A stretch of DNA of 64,000 nucleotides, from positions 124,001 to 188,000 of the forward strand of contig NZ_BDBC01000031.1 of NCBI RefSeq assembly GCF_001612785.1. The letters are read 5' to 3'. A program made the translations under genes and the position numbers. Below are positions 15,390 to 24,370 of the stretch, in pieces (within the stretch, counting starts at the first letter, position 1; the number at the start of each line of letters is the position of its first letter). Under the pieces are notes generated by a model. It made no database searches, was not told the origin of the DNA, and saw only the letters and a program-made list of their open reading frames with translations. Source of the DNA: Nocardia beijingensis NBRC 16342. Its GTDB lineage: Bacteria; Actinomycetota; Actinomycetes; Mycobacteriales; Mycobacteriaceae.

Positions 15390-17234
15390 CTATGCGGGTG
15401 TCGCCGCGGGCCGGGCCTCGGCGCGGTCGAGCTGTTCATCGAGGGCCATGGCGGCCGCGACGAGTGCCAGGTGGGTGAACGCCTGCGGAAAATTGCCCAG
15501 TTGCTCGCCGGAAGGACCGATCTCCTCGGCGAACAGCCCCACATGATTGGCGTAGGTGAGCATCTTGTCGAAGGCATATCTGGCTTGAGCCACCCGGCCG
15601 GCACGGGCGAGTGCCTCCACATACAGGAAGCTGCAGAGATTGAAGGTGCCCTCGACGCCACGCAGCCCGTCCGGAGATGCCTCCGGGTCGTAGCGGTAGA
15701 CCAGGCTGTCTCTGACCAGTTCGTCGTCCATCGCGTCGAGAGTGCTCAGCCATACCGGATCACGCGGCGACAGGAATCCCATGCGTGGCATCAGCAGCAG
15801 TGACGCATCCAGCACATCGGTGGCGTAATGCTGCACGAAAGCCTGCCGCTTCGCGCTCCAGCCGCGTTCGACGATCTGGGCGAACACCGCGTCCCGCGCC
15901 TGCGACCACCGGGCCACGTCGGCCGGCCGCGAGTAGTCGGTGGCCATACGGATGCCTCGATCGAACGCCACCCACGTCATCAGGCGGCTGTAGGTGAATT
16001 CCTGCTGCCCGCCGCGCGTTTCCCAGATTCCCTCGTCGGGCCGGTCCCAGTGCTCGGTCAGCCAGTCCATGAGGTTCGCGAACGACCGCCAACCCCAGAT
16101 ACCACCGATGTCCGAGGATTGCGCCAGGGCATCGGCGGCCTCACCGTAGATATCGAGTTGAATCTGATCGGCCGCCGCGTTCCCGACCCGCACCGGTCCG
16201 GACCGGCGATAGCCCTCCAGATGGTCCAGTACCTCCTCTTCGAGGTGCGGGTCGCCATCGATCCGGTACATGATCTGCAGCGGCTCGCCGGATGCCGTGT
16301 CGCCGGCCTCGAGGCGGTCACGCAACCAGCGCCGGAAGGCCAATGCCTCTTCGGTGAAACCGAGATCGATCAACGCCCGTACCGACAACGAGGCATCGCG
16401 GACCCAGGTGTAGCGGTAGTCCCAGTTGCGCTCGCCGCCGATCTGCTCGGGCAGCCCCATCGTGGCCGCGGCGATCGGCGCGCCGGTGGGGTGATAGGTG
16501 AGCAGCTTCAACGTGATCGCCGACCGGTTCACCATGTCCCGCCACCGGCCCCGGTAAGTGGACGAACGCAGCCACGACTGCCAGAAATCCCGGCACTGCT
16601 CGAAGGCAGTGAAGATGTCCTCCCGCGATGGATCCGGCGGAGCCGTGCCGTCGCTCGCCATGCTCGTCAACACCAGCACGGCGGTCTCCCCCTCGGAAAG
16701 CGTGAAGCGGGCCGTGACCTCGCCGTCCTGGGCCCGCAGCTGCACCGGGTCGGTGACCTGCAGATGCAGGTCCGTGCCTGGGCCGTGGAAGACCACGGCA
16801 CGGTCGCCGACTCGTTCGAGGGTGTGCTCGGCGCGCCCGTAGTCGAATCGCGGGCGGCAGGTCAGCGTGAGCGGCAAGCTACCCCGCACCACCCGTGCCA
16901 CCCGCACCAATCGATGCCGGTCGGTGGGTGCGGAATCATGGATGGGCACCATGAAATCGGCGACTTCACCGACCCCTTCCGGCGCCATGAACCGAGTGAC
17001 GAGGATGGCGGTGTCCGGGAGGTACAACTGGCGGATCGCCATCTCTTCTGTTCCGACATCGGCGGCCAGCGCGCAATGCCCGCCCCGCTCGCCGTCGAGC
17101 AACGACGCGAAGATGCTCGGTGAGTCGAACCGCGGCGTGCACCACCAGTCGATCGTGCCCGCGGAGGAGACCAGTGCCGCGGTCTGCAGGTCGCCGACGA
17201 TGCCGTGCTCGGCGATCGGTGGGTAGGCGTTCAC
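15390..17234 (-). CDS. Glycoside hydrolase family 15 protein (trehalase/glucoamylase-like)
   Basis: 614 residues. An N-terminal beta-sandwich (PPIAEHGIVGDLQTAALVS onward, with TIDWWCTPRFDSPS at about 27-40) is followed by the (alpha/alpha)6 barrel. NWDYRYTWVRDASL (about 276-289) is the GH15 substrate-binding signature and the C-terminal GVEGTFNLCSFLYVEALARAG contains the expected catalytic glutamate. Mycobacterial members act as trehalases; glucoamylase or other alpha-glucosidase activity is also possible. Of two nearby GTGs, the second (17234) has AAGGAG 5 nt upstream, whereas the first overlaps that site. No signal peptide. A 12-bp palindrome lies just upstream. Confidence 0.93.
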   Translation of the reverse strand: MNAYPPIAEHGIVGDLQTAALVSSAGTIDWWCTPRFDSPSIFASLLDGERGGHCALAADVGTEEMAIRQLYLPDTAILVTRFMAPEGVGEVADFMVPIHDSAPTDRHRLVRVARVVRGSLPLTLTCRPRFDYGRAEHTLERVGDRAVVFHGPGTDLHLQVTDPVQLRAQDGEVTARFTLSEGETAVLVLTSMASDGTAPPDPSREDIFTAFEQCRDFWQSWLRSSTYRGRWRDMVNRSAITLKLLTYHPTGAPIAAATMGLPEQIGGERNWDYRYTWVRDASLSVRALIDLGFTEEALAFRRWLRDRLEAGDTASGEPLQIMYRIDGDPHLEEEVLDHLEGYRRSGPVRVGNAAADQIQLDIYGEAADALAQSSDIGGIWGWRSFANLMDWLTEHWDRPDEGIWETRGGQQEFTYSRLMTWVAFDRGIRMATDYSRPADVARWSQARDAVFAQIVERGWSAKRQAFVQHYATDVLDASLLLMPRMGFLSPRDPVWLSTLDAMDDELVRDSLVYRYDPEASPDGLRGVEGTFNLCSFLYVEALARAGRVAQARYAFDKMLTYANHVGLFAEEIGPSGEQLGNFPQAFTHLALVAAAMALDEQLDRAEARPAATPA

Positions 17235-17567
17235 GTCCACTCCTTCTTACCGGGAATCGGTCATGACCGAATGGCCCAGAGTGGCTCGACCGGCGTCCGC
17301 ACCTCCCTCTCCGGGAGCCACTGTCTCTCACAGTGTGCGCCGTGCCACCGACGAACGGGTGCGGACCGACGAAAGGAGATCGGTTCGATAGCGAATCTGC
17401 GGCGAATCGACGGACAGTCTCCATAGACGCAGAAATGCCGTCTAGGCCAGGATTCGAATCCGAGCGTGGTGAGCGCCGCGCGACAATCAACTGGATCAGC
17501 AACCATCTGACAAACTCGGTCCCTTCGATGAAGACACCGGTGTGGCCGGCGAACCCTGTGAGGGCTG
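17235..17567. other. Divergent intergenic region, GH15 / membrane protein
   Basis: About 330 bp holding the leaders of two divergent genes. It contains the palindrome at 17258-17269 and a self-complementary GGATTCGAATCC (17453-17464). No coding ORF with genomic codon bias was found. Confidence 0.5.
17258..17269. promoter_or_regulatory. Perfect 12-bp palindrome in GH15 leader
   Basis: CGGTCATGACCG is a perfect palindrome flanked by AAT on both sides, centred about 30 bp before the GH15 start. It could be a repressor operator; the regulator is not in the neighbourhood. Confidence 0.4.
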
Positions 17568-18104
17568 ATGGAAGGCAACAGACACGAACTCTTGCACGGA
17601 CCCCTGTTCTCCCGGAGCGTTCCACTCGACCGCAGGAACGCGGCCAGCAGGATCAGCGCGTACATCTACGGGAACGTCCTGATCCTCGCGGCCTTGATCC
17701 CGGTCACACCGTCCGCGGAGGACGTCGGCATCTTGGTCGTCCTCGGGATCGCCCTCTCCACCTTCATCGCGCATTCCTTCGCCGAAGGTGTCGGTCAATC
17801 CGTACGTCAGAGCCATGCGCTGTCCCCCCAGGAACGATGGGCGGACCTGCGCGACTCCCTGCCCATTCTCAGTTCGGCGGTGCTGCCATGCGGGATCCTC
17901 GCGGCCGCGGCGATCGGGTGGCTCGAACCACGCACCGCGCAGCTGCTCGCGGAGTCGGCCATACTGGTGCGAATCGGCGGGATCGTCTTCGTCATAGGCC
18001 GACTCCACGGCGAGCGGCCACACCGCTCGACGCTGATCGGATCGCTGCTATTGGTCTGCGCCGCCACCGCCGTCGTGGCGGTGAAGGTTATTCTGACGCA
18101 CTGA
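17568..18104 (+). CDS. Four-helix membrane protein of unknown function
   Basis: 178 residues with hydrophobic segments at about 33-48, 52-68, 100-118 and 155-174. The N-terminus has the loop SRSVPLDRRNAASRISAYIY, and a central HSFAEGVGQSVRQSHALSPQ (about 69-88) is polar. A related family occurs in mycobacteria and Nocardia without assigned role. ATG 17568 follows a GAGGG site. The DUF2252 gene starts 155 bp downstream. No motif supports a function. Confidence 0.75.
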   Translation: MEGNRHELLHGPLFSRSVPLDRRNAASRISAYIYGNVLILAALIPVTPSAEDVGILVVLGIALSTFIAHSFAEGVGQSVRQSHALSPQERWADLRDSLPILSSAVLPCGILAAAAIGWLEPRTAQLLAESAILVRIGGIVFVIGRLHGERPHRSTLIGSLLLVCAATAVVAVKVILTH

Positions 18105-18259
18105 CCTGCGGAGACGATCACACCGTCGAATGGACCAGGTGGAGAATCGCTCATATCCGATCGGATCGTCGAAGAAGGGAGCGAATCACTTCCGAGAATC
18201 CCGAACCCGAATGCTCCGTACTCTTATTCGCGCGAGACTCGCAAGAATGGGCCGAAGCC

Positions 18260-19693
18260 ATGACCGAGCGAAACGATCCCGCTGTCGCGGAGTCCGACGA
18301 GCACACTGACCCGGCCGATCGATCGACCGGCGCCCGACGTGCCGAATACGGCAGTTCCATGCAGCGCCGGGCACCGTCCGGCATACCGGCCGAATTCGAG
18401 CCCGGCGCCGATCGGGATCCGCTCGGGCTGCTGGAAGCACAGGCCGCGACACGAATTCCCGAACTCGTCCCGGTGCGGTACGGGCGAATGAGCACCACTC
18501 CGTTCGCCTTCTACCGCGGTGCGGCCGTGGTCATGGCCGATGATCTCGCGCATGCTCCGAACACCGGCTTGACCACTCAACTGTGCGGCGACGCCCACCT
18601 GAGCAACTTCGGTCTGTTCGCGACGCCGGAACGCAATCTCGCCTTCGACCTCAACGACTTCGACGAGACCTATCCCGGCCCGTTCGAATGGGACGTCGAA
18701 CGGCTGGTGACGAGCCTGGCGGTCGCCGGGCGCGAGAACAACCACAGCGGTCGACAACGCAGGAAATATCTCCGTGCCTGCGCCGCCGAGTACCGCGAAG
18801 TCATGATCCGCCAGTCGGCCTGCGGAGAGCTCGCGGTCTGGTACTCCCATATCGACGCCGTTGCCCGATTCGACGAATTACGCGAAGTCCTCGATCCCCC
18901 GACGAGGAAACGCATCAAGAAGACGATCGACAAGTCCTGGGGCCGAAACAGCGTCCAGGCCCTGTCCAAGCTGACCACCATTGTGGATGGGCAGCCGCGA
19001 ATCACCAGTACGCCGCCGCTCGTCGTTCCTGTCGAGGAGCTCTTCACCGGCGCCGGCGCGGAGCAGCTGAACCGGGCGCTGATCCAACGGCTCGATCAGT
19101 ATCGCGACACGCTGCAGGCCGACCGGCGCGCCCTGTTCGACCGATTCGAATACGTGCAGGCGGCGCGCAAGGTGGTCGGGGTGGGCAGCGTGGGCACCCG
19201 GGCATGGATCATCCTCCTGCGCGGGCCGGGCAACGATCCGCTGTTCCTCCAGGCCAAGGAAGCTCAGCCGTCGGTCCTCGCCGAGCACCTCGACGGCCCG
19301 TCGTTCACCAACCAGGGCGAACGTGTCGTGGCGGGGCAGCGGCTGCTGCAAGCTGCCAGCGATATCTTCCTCGGCTGGCAGCAAGGCGCTGGCGAAGACG
19401 GGGTGGTACGGGACTTCTACATCCGTCAATTGCGGGACGGCAAAGGCTCCGCCGACATCCAGACCATGTCCCCCGAACTGATGACTCGCTACGGCCGCCT
19501 GTGCGCGTGTGCGCTCGCCTACGCCCACGCACGCGCCGGCGACCGCTTCTCGATCGCCGGTTACCTGGACGCGGACGACGACTTCGAAGACGCGCTGGCC
19601 GAATTCGCCGAAAGTTACGCCGACCAGAACGCACGCGATCACGCCGCGCTGCGCGAAGCGATCGAAGAAGGCGCGATCACCGCCTGTCGGTAG
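18260..19693 (+). CDS. DUF2252 domain-containing protein
   Basis: 477 residues. The core GDAHLSNFG (about 111-119) with FDLNDFDET and the arrangement R-F-x-F-x-R-G before it (FAFYRGAAVVMADDL) are the DUF2252 hallmarks. The fold resembles HipA/aminoglycoside-phosphotransferase-like kinases, where the GDxHxxN loop is catalytic. The biochemical activity of DUF2252 is not established. The C-terminal LCACALAYAHARAGD is also conserved. The ATG at 18260 is the first sensible start; its ribosome site is weak, and the frame is open much further upstream. Followed 53 bp later by an MFS gene. Confidence 0.85.
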   Translation: MTERNDPAVAESDEHTDPADRSTGARRAEYGSSMQRRAPSGIPAEFEPGADRDPLGLLEAQAATRIPELVPVRYGRMSTTPFAFYRGAAVVMADDLAHAPNTGLTTQLCGDAHLSNFGLFATPERNLAFDLNDFDETYPGPFEWDVERLVTSLAVAGRENNHSGRQRRKYLRACAAEYREVMIRQSACGELAVWYSHIDAVARFDELREVLDPPTRKRIKKTIDKSWGRNSVQALSKLTTIVDGQPRITSTPPLVVPVEELFTGAGAEQLNRALIQRLDQYRDTLQADRRALFDRFEYVQAARKVVGVGSVGTRAWIILLRGPGNDPLFLQAKEAQPSVLAEHLDGPSFTNQGERVVAGQRLLQAASDIFLGWQQGAGEDGVVRDFYIRQLRDGKGSADIQTMSPELMTRYGRLCACALAYAHARAGDRFSIAGYLDADDDFEDALAEFAESYADQNARDHAALREAIEEGAITACR

Positions 19694-19746
19694 GGCGGCC
19701 CTGCCGCGCCTGGTCGGCGTTCCGACGATGGAGAAGGGAGCATCAT

Positions 19747-21393
19747 ATGTCGTCGGCGTCGGCCGCGAGATCGAGTTCGCTCGTGCTGGTCGTGTTGGCT
19801 TCGGGGCAGTTCTTGATGACGCTCGACAGCTCCGTGATGAATGTTTCCATGGCCACGGTCGCCCAGGATCTCGACACCACGATCACCGGCATCCAGACCG
19901 CCATCACCCTGTACACGCTGGTGATGGCATCGCTGATGATCACGGGCGGCAAGGTGGGCGCCATCCTCGGCCGCCGCAGGACGTTCGGGTTCGGCCTCGT
20001 CGTCTACGGTGCCGGCTCGTTCATCACCGGGCTCGCGCCGAACCTGCCCATCCTCCTGCTGGGGTGGTCTCTGCTGGAGGGAATCGGAGCCGCCTTGATC
20101 ATGCCCGCGATCGTCGCCCTCGTCGCTGGGAACTTCGCCCCCGAACGCCGGTCCGCGGCCTACGGCCTGGTTGCGGCCGCGGGAGCGATGGCGGTCGCCG
20201 TCGGCCCCCTGCTCGGTGGCGCCGTGACCACGTTCGCGTCGTGGCGGTACGTCTTCTTCGGCGAAGTGGTCATCGTCGTGTTGATCTTGCTGGTGCTGCG
20301 CCGGGTCGAGGACGCCCCCACCGACCGTGTCCGGCTGGATTTCATCGGGTCGCTGCTGTCGGTGATCGGCCTCGGCACTGTCGTCTACGGGGTGTTGCGG
20401 TCGAGCGAATGGGGTTGGGTGCGGACCAAGACCGGTGGGCCCGCCGTGCTCGGTCTGTCGCCGGTCATCTGGCTGCTGATCGGTGGCCTGCTCACGCTGT
20501 ACCTGTTCCTGCGGAGACAGACCTATCTGGTGGCGCGGGGCCGCGACCCGCTGATCGATCCCGGACTGTTGCGGAATCGGCAACTCGTCGGCGGCTCGGG
20601 CATGTTCTTCGCGCAGTTCGCCGTGCAAGCCGGGGTGTTCTTCTCGGTGCCGCTGTTCCTGTCGGTGGTGCTCGAACTCAACGCGCTCGAAACGGGGGTG
20701 CGCATCCTTCCGTTGTCGGTCGCGCTGGTCCTGGCCGCGGCGGGCATCCCACGGTTCCGACCGCAGGCCGGCCCCCGTCGGGTCGTTCGGCTGGGTCTGG
20801 GCGCGATGATCGCCGGCGTTCTGATCCTGGCCGCCGGGATGGACCCTGGCGCCAATGCGGGCGTGGTGTCGATCCCGATGCTGTTGATGGGTCTGGGGCT
20901 GGGCGCGCTGGCCTCGCAGCTGGGCGCCGTCACGGTGTCGGCGGTGCCTGATTCGCGCAGTTCCGAGGTCGGTGGACTACAGAACACCGCCACCACTCTC
21001 GGTGCGTCCCTCGGCACCGCGCTGATCGGGTCGATTCTGCTCGCCACGCTAACCTCGACCGTCGTCACGGGCATCGAGAACAACCCGGCGGTTCCGGTGT
21101 CCGTGCGCGAACAAGCCACCACGGAACTCGCTGCCGGGGTGCCGTTCCTGTCCGACAGCCAGTTGGCGAGCGCGCTCGACAGCGCCGGTGTCGATGACAC
21201 AACAGCGGACGCCATCCTCACGGTGAACTCCGACGCCCGTCTCGAAGCGCTGCAAGTGGCATTCGCCGTGACGGCTCTGCTCGCGGTCGCGGCACTGTTC
21301 GGCACAGGTCTGTTGCCGCGCCGACCGGCGGCTGCGCGCGACGGGGAGGATGGGCGCGCGTCAGGGGAAGCCGAGTCCGACGCGGAGCGCTGA
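19747..21393 (+). CDS. MFS transporter, DHA2 family
   Basis: 548 residues, 14 predicted helices. FLMTLDSSVMNVSMATVAQDL (first helix, split here for length at about 20-40) is the classic DHA2 beginning. GGKVGAILGRRRTFG gives the loop 2-3 motif, and AVAVGPLLGGAV gives motif C. A long extracytoplasmic loop rich in Asp/Thr precedes the last helix (about 440-500). Probably a multidrug-type proton antiporter. The ribosome site is AAGGGAG. It is not obviously related in operon terms to the YihY gene, which converges on it 47 bp downstream. Confidence 0.92.
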   Translation: MSSASAARSSSLVLVVLASGQFLMTLDSSVMNVSMATVAQDLDTTITGIQTAITLYTLVMASLMITGGKVGAILGRRRTFGFGLVVYGAGSFITGLAPNLPILLLGWSLLEGIGAALIMPAIVALVAGNFAPERRSAAYGLVAAAGAMAVAVGPLLGGAVTTFASWRYVFFGEVVIVVLILLVLRRVEDAPTDRVRLDFIGSLLSVIGLGTVVYGVLRSSEWGWVRTKTGGPAVLGLSPVIWLLIGGLLTLYLFLRRQTYLVARGRDPLIDPGLLRNRQLVGGSGMFFAQFAVQAGVFFSVPLFLSVVLELNALETGVRILPLSVALVLAAAGIPRFRPQAGPRRVVRLGLGAMIAGVLILAAGMDPGANAGVVSIPMLLMGLGLGALASQLGAVTVSAVPDSRSSEVGGLQNTATTLGASLGTALIGSILLATLTSTVVTGIENNPAVPVSVREQATTELAAGVPFLSDSQLASALDSAGVDDTTADAILTVNSDARLEALQVAFAVTALLAVAALFGTGLLPRRPAAARDGEDGRASGEAESDAER

Positions 21394-21440
21394 TACGACC
21401 GCGCATCGGCGACCTCGCGTCGGATGCTTGGGCTGGTGCG

Positions 21441-22328
21441 TCATTCCCGGTCGCCGTCGGTCTGCCCGCGCAGATAGCGACCGATGGTGGTCTCGTCCAG
21501 AGCCAGCGCCTTGACGATCGATGCCGCACCCACGATCACCACCGACAGGACGAAAAGCCAACTCACCGAAGTGAAGGCCAGCCCCAGCGGACCGAAATGC
21601 TCTCGGGCGTTCGTCGTGAGCCGGGGCAACAGGACGCGGCCTGCCGCGTGCACCGCGGTCAATCCCACCGCGGTGAGCACTCCGGAAACCCACAGCAAAC
21701 GGCCGGTCAGCGCCCCCTTCGTCAGAAGAAAGGGAGCGAGCATCCACACGAACACCCAGATGACCATCTCGCCGAGTAGGGCGAGCAGTCGACCGGCGTA
21801 GCGGATCTGCGTGAGGTCGCGGATCTGCCCCACCAGCCCGGCGGCGAGGGCGACAGCGAGCAGCGCGGCCAGCCACCGCCAAGCCTCGCGCGGACCGATC
21901 GCGGGAACCTTCCAGACGGCCTCGTATACGCGCGCGAGAGCCCGTGCGAACGACGTGCCGCCGAGCAGGACCATCAGCAGGCCGACCGCACCGAACGCCG
22001 CCACCGCCGGGTCGGAGGAAAGGGATCCGCCGTCGGCGGACAGCGATCCGGCGTCGAAACCGAACTGGTCGTTGATCGTCTCCGCAGGCGCGTGCCAGCC
22101 ACTGAAGACGGACGCGGCGATCATCACCGGTAAGACCGAGGTGAAGATCTGGGCGGCGAGAGCCAGCGACCGGTCCACGAGTTGGATCTCGGCGAGACCC
22201 TCGATCACACGGCGCAGCGTCCGTCCATAGGGCGTTCCGCGCAGCCAGCCGGTCGCGACCTGCGTGCGCGCGAGCGATACTTCGCGAGCCAATGCCACCG
22301 ACAACTTCACGGACCGCACCGCGCTCAC
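21441..22328 (-). CDS. YihY/BrkB family membrane protein
   Basis: 295 residues. The family core is visible: LALAAQIFTSVLPVMIAAS (about 56-74), a GTSFARALARVYEAVW helix-loop (about 124-139) and a C-terminal FGPLGLAFTSVSWLFVLSVVIVGAAS. Six helices are expected. YihY proteins were once misannotated as RNase BN; their role, perhaps lipid or envelope transport, is unsettled. The GTG start at 22328 lies 3 nt after AAGGA, so the in-frame GTG at 22319 is an alternative. Confidence 0.88.
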   Translation of the reverse strand: MSAVRSVKLSVALAREVSLARTQVATGWLRGTPYGRTLRRVIEGLAEIQLVDRSLALAAQIFTSVLPVMIAASVFSGWHAPAETINDQFGFDAGSLSADGGSLSSDPAVAAFGAVGLLMVLLGGTSFARALARVYEAVWKVPAIGPREAWRWLAALLAVALAAGLVGQIRDLTQIRYAGRLLALLGEMVIWVFVWMLAPFLLTKGALTGRLLWVSGVLTAVGLTAVHAAGRVLLPRLTTNAREHFGPLGLAFTSVSWLFVLSVVIVGAASIVKALALDETTIGRYLRGQTDGDRE

Positions 22329-22629
22329 TGTCCTTATGTCGTTCCGTCAGGAATGGTCGTGCGAACTGGTCTCGGCGGAGACGAATCGAACGCTACGCCG
22401 AGATCGCCGCGACCACGTCTACTTGATCGATTCCAATGGCCGAGCCGACCTCATTCCGGCCGGGACACCGAAACCGCATTGCGAATGTCCCACCTGTGCC
22501 AGGATCACTGTGCGAGGCGTCACCGATCGACATGCCCAGGCGGACCCGGAGTCCGGCCTTGTGCAAGCGCCGATGTCCAGGCGTCGAAGGACGCGAACGG
22601 AATTCTCCAGCGCATACAGGAGTAGGCCG
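22329..22629. other. Divergent intergenic region, YihY / OmpA-like lipoprotein
   Basis: About 300 bp. A frame is open on the + strand from about 22336 into the lipoprotein and contains HCECPTC, but it lacks a ribosome site and the genomic third-position bias. I treat it as non-coding. Confidence 0.4.
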
Positions 22630-23145
22630 ATGGGATCCAGGAAAAGCGTCAGTGCATTCACGATGACCGCGATGGTGTTGCTCATGACCGCAGGGTGCGG
22701 GTCGGACGACGGATCGAATCCGGCGACGACGGATCAGAGGACGCACGGATCGCGGACCCTAGGGGCGACGGCGTCCTCCGCCGTCGGCTCGGCTCTGAAT
22801 TCCGCGCAGCAGACAATCCAGGATGTGATCAACGCGGCCATCGCCGCCGCACCGATCACCTTCGACAGTGGCAGTTCCGATCTCGGCCCCGGAGATGTCG
22901 CCACCATCAAAGCGGTCGCGATCCCATTGCGAGGCAACGACACGAAAATACAGATATCGACATACGCCCGCGACGCCGACGTCGCGGCCGCGAGATCTCT
23001 GGCGAAGGCCCGTGGCGACAATATCGCGGCCCAGTTGGAGGCCGAAGGAATCGACAGGGCGCGCGTCGCTGTTCGGGCCGAGGCCAACCCGACAGCGCCG
23101 GATGTGCAGGTGGACGAGGCACGGATCGCGGTGGTTGCCCAATAG
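22630..23145 (+). CDS. OmpA-like domain lipoprotein
   Basis: 171 residues. The signal peptide ends in a lipobox LMTAGC (Cys23), so it is a lipoprotein. The mature part has ITFDSGSSDLGPGDVATIKAVA (about 77-98) and ARSLAKARGDNIAAQLEAEGI, the beta-alpha-beta pattern of OmpA/MotB peptidoglycan-associating domains; the usual NxxLSxxRA motif appears as DVAAARSLAKARG. It is likely anchored to the membrane and touching the cell wall. ATG 22630 has AGGAG 7 nt upstream. A strong bidirectional terminator follows. Confidence 0.82.
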   Translation: MGSRKSVSAFTMTAMVLLMTAGCGSDDGSNPATTDQRTHGSRTLGATASSAVGSALNSAQQTIQDVINAAIAAAPITFDSGSSDLGPGDVATIKAVAIPLRGNDTKIQISTYARDADVAAARSLAKARGDNIAAQLEAEGIDRARVAVRAEANPTAPDVQVDEARIAVVAQ

Positions 23146-23158
23146 GAGCCCACGAGGA

Positions 23159-23196
23159 ACGGGTGGTCGTGACCGAATCGCGTCACCACCACCCGT
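23159..23196. terminator. Bidirectional terminator between convergent genes
   Basis: ACGGGTGGT (23159-23167) pairs with ACCACCCGT (23188-23196). One C-C mismatch leads into a second 5-bp stem GTGAC/GTCAC, leaving an 8-nt loop. A further GAGCCC/GGGCTC stem (23205-23220) spans the stop codon of the SnoaL gene. Confidence 0.7.
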
Positions 23197-23211
23197 CTGT
23201 GGCCGAGCCCG

Positions 23212-23670
23212 TCAGGGCTCGAGGTCGATCACGCCTTTGCCGCTGGAAATATCGAACGGCACCGAGACTTGGTCGTGAGCGATGAGCCAGGTGTCGTCGA
23301 TCTTCCGCATTCCGTAGGTGACCCGGACCCACATACCGCTCGTCGCCGCTCCGTTCTTCAGCGTGCCGCTGAGACGAGCGAAGGCGTGCCCGAATGCCAC
23401 ATCCCCGCCGACGGTGAAGGTCAGATCGCGAACCTCGTAAGTGACACTCTCGAAGAACAGGAACACTTTCGCCCAGTTCTCCAGTTTCGCCGCTATCCCG
23501 ACATGCTGCAGCGGCGGCTCGACATCGAAGGACACGACGTCGGTCGTGTACGACCGCTTCAGGGCATCGAGATCCTTGGCCCGCAGCCCTTCGACCACCT
23601 GGTCGATTGTTCGGCGAATCTCGGCTTCATCCAGCTCGGCGGGTGACTGGAAGTCATTGTTCACGGTCAT
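23212..23670 (-). CDS. SnoaL-like (NTF2-fold) protein
   Basis: 152 residues. EAEIRRTIDQVVEGLRAKDL (about 14-33), then a SYTTDVVSFDV strand and a GHAFARLSGTLKN strand (about 97-109) form the cone-shaped NTF2/SnoaL fold, ending in WLIAHDQVSVPFD. Such proteins are small-molecule enzymes or ligand-binding partners; no specific activity can be read. The start ATG 23670 is 10 bp after the FMN reductase stop, so the two are one operon. The C-terminal domain of the divergent ECF41 sigma factor has the same fold, which may be functionally meaningful. Confidence 0.85.
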   Translation of the reverse strand: MTVNNDFQSPAELDEAEIRRTIDQVVEGLRAKDLDALKRSYTTDVVSFDVEPPLQHVGIAAKLENWAKVFLFFESVTYEVRDLTFTVGGDVAFGHAFARLSGTLKNGAATSGMWVRVTYGMRKIDDTWLIAHDQVSVPFDISSGKGVIDLEP

Positions 23671-23680
23671 GATCGTCTCC

Positions 23681-24268
23681 TCAGGAATTGGTGAGAGTGG
23701 TTTCGGCACCTGTCCGCAGCGGCGCGAGTGCGGCGCTCCAGGAAATGAGCTGACCCAGTGTCTTGTCCAAGGCGGCGGCATGATGTTCGCGCGGTGTGAA
23801 GGTGGTGTGATTCTCGAAATCGGTGAGCACCGAGATCGCGACCTGATAGCCGACGACGGCCATGCCCAGCGTGCCGCAGATCGTCCGCAACTGCACCACC
23901 GCGCGAGCGCCGCCGTTGACGCCGTAGGAGACGAACCCGACCGCCTTGTCGCCCCACTCCGCGAACAAGTGGTCGAGGGCGTTCTTCAGCACGCCGGGGA
24001 CCCCGCCGTTGTACTCGGGGGTCACCACCACGAAGCCGTCGAACGGGGCGATCCGCTCGGCCCAGGCGCGAGTGTGCGCGTTGACCGACGGGCCGAACAT
24101 CGGCGGCACCGGCTCGTCCAGATGCGGTAGCGGGTGGTCGCACAGGTCGATCAATTCGAATTCGGCGTCGCCGCGCTGCGATGCCGCCTCCAGGACCCAC
24201 CGGGCGACCTGCGAGCCGTTGCGGTTGGGCCGGGTACTGCCGAGGATGATGCCGATTTTCAGTGTCAC
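23681..24268 (-). CDS. NADPH-dependent FMN reductase family protein
   Basis: 195-residue flavodoxin-like protein. IILGSTRPNRNG (about 7-18) is the FMN phosphate loop, and VVVTPEYNGGVPGVLKNALD (about 80-99) is the second flavin-binding loop conserved in NADPH:FMN/quinone reductases (PF03358). It probably supplies reduced flavin or detoxifies quinones. GTG 24268. It is divergent from an ECF41 sigma factor; ECF41 factors typically control an adjacent oxidoreductase-type gene, so this gene is the natural candidate target. Confidence 0.9.
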   Translation of the reverse strand: MTLKIGIILGSTRPNRNGSQVARWVLEAASQRGDAEFELIDLCDHPLPHLDEPVPPMFGPSVNAHTRAWAERIAPFDGFVVVTPEYNGGVPGVLKNALDHLFAEWGDKAVGFVSYGVNGGARAVVQLRTICGTLGMAVVGYQVAISVLTDFENHTTFTPREHHAAALDKTLGQLISWSAALAPLRTGAETTLTNS

Positions 24269-24291
24269 GATCTACCGACGACACAGCCGTC
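24263..24291 (+). promoter_or_regulatory. Candidate ECF41-type promoter
   Basis: TGTCACG (24263-24269) and CGTC (24288-24291) are 18 bp apart, reading towards the sigma factor gene. ECF41 promoters are described as TGTCACA and CGTC. A weaker TGTCAGG-N15-CGTC sits at 24297-24322. Both are inside the 102-bp divergent region. Confidence 0.35.
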
Positions 24292-24370
24292 CGGAATGTC
24301 AGGCCGCCTCACAAATCGCGTCGCTGATTCGTCGGTTCTGTGAGTGACACACCGACCGAAGGAGCCGAGC

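Noticed and set aside
15828..17123. 431-codon plus-strand frame opposite the GH15 gene
   Set aside because: His/Arg-rich low-information product; GH15 motifs on the other strand are unambiguous.
17453..17464. GGATTCGAATCC, resembling a tRNA T-loop
   Set aside because: It is simply a palindrome; flanking bases do not form a 5-bp T-stem, acceptor stem or anticodon arm on either strand.
18583..19746. Upstream in-frame extension of the MFS gene at 19747
   Set aside because: That frame is a shadow of the DUF2252 gene; the transporter's first helix and ribosome site fix the start at 19747.
22336..22629. In-frame upstream extension of the OmpA-like lipoprotein containing HCECPTC
   Set aside because: No ribosome site, weak third-position bias, and the signal peptide with its own AGGAG site starts at 22630.
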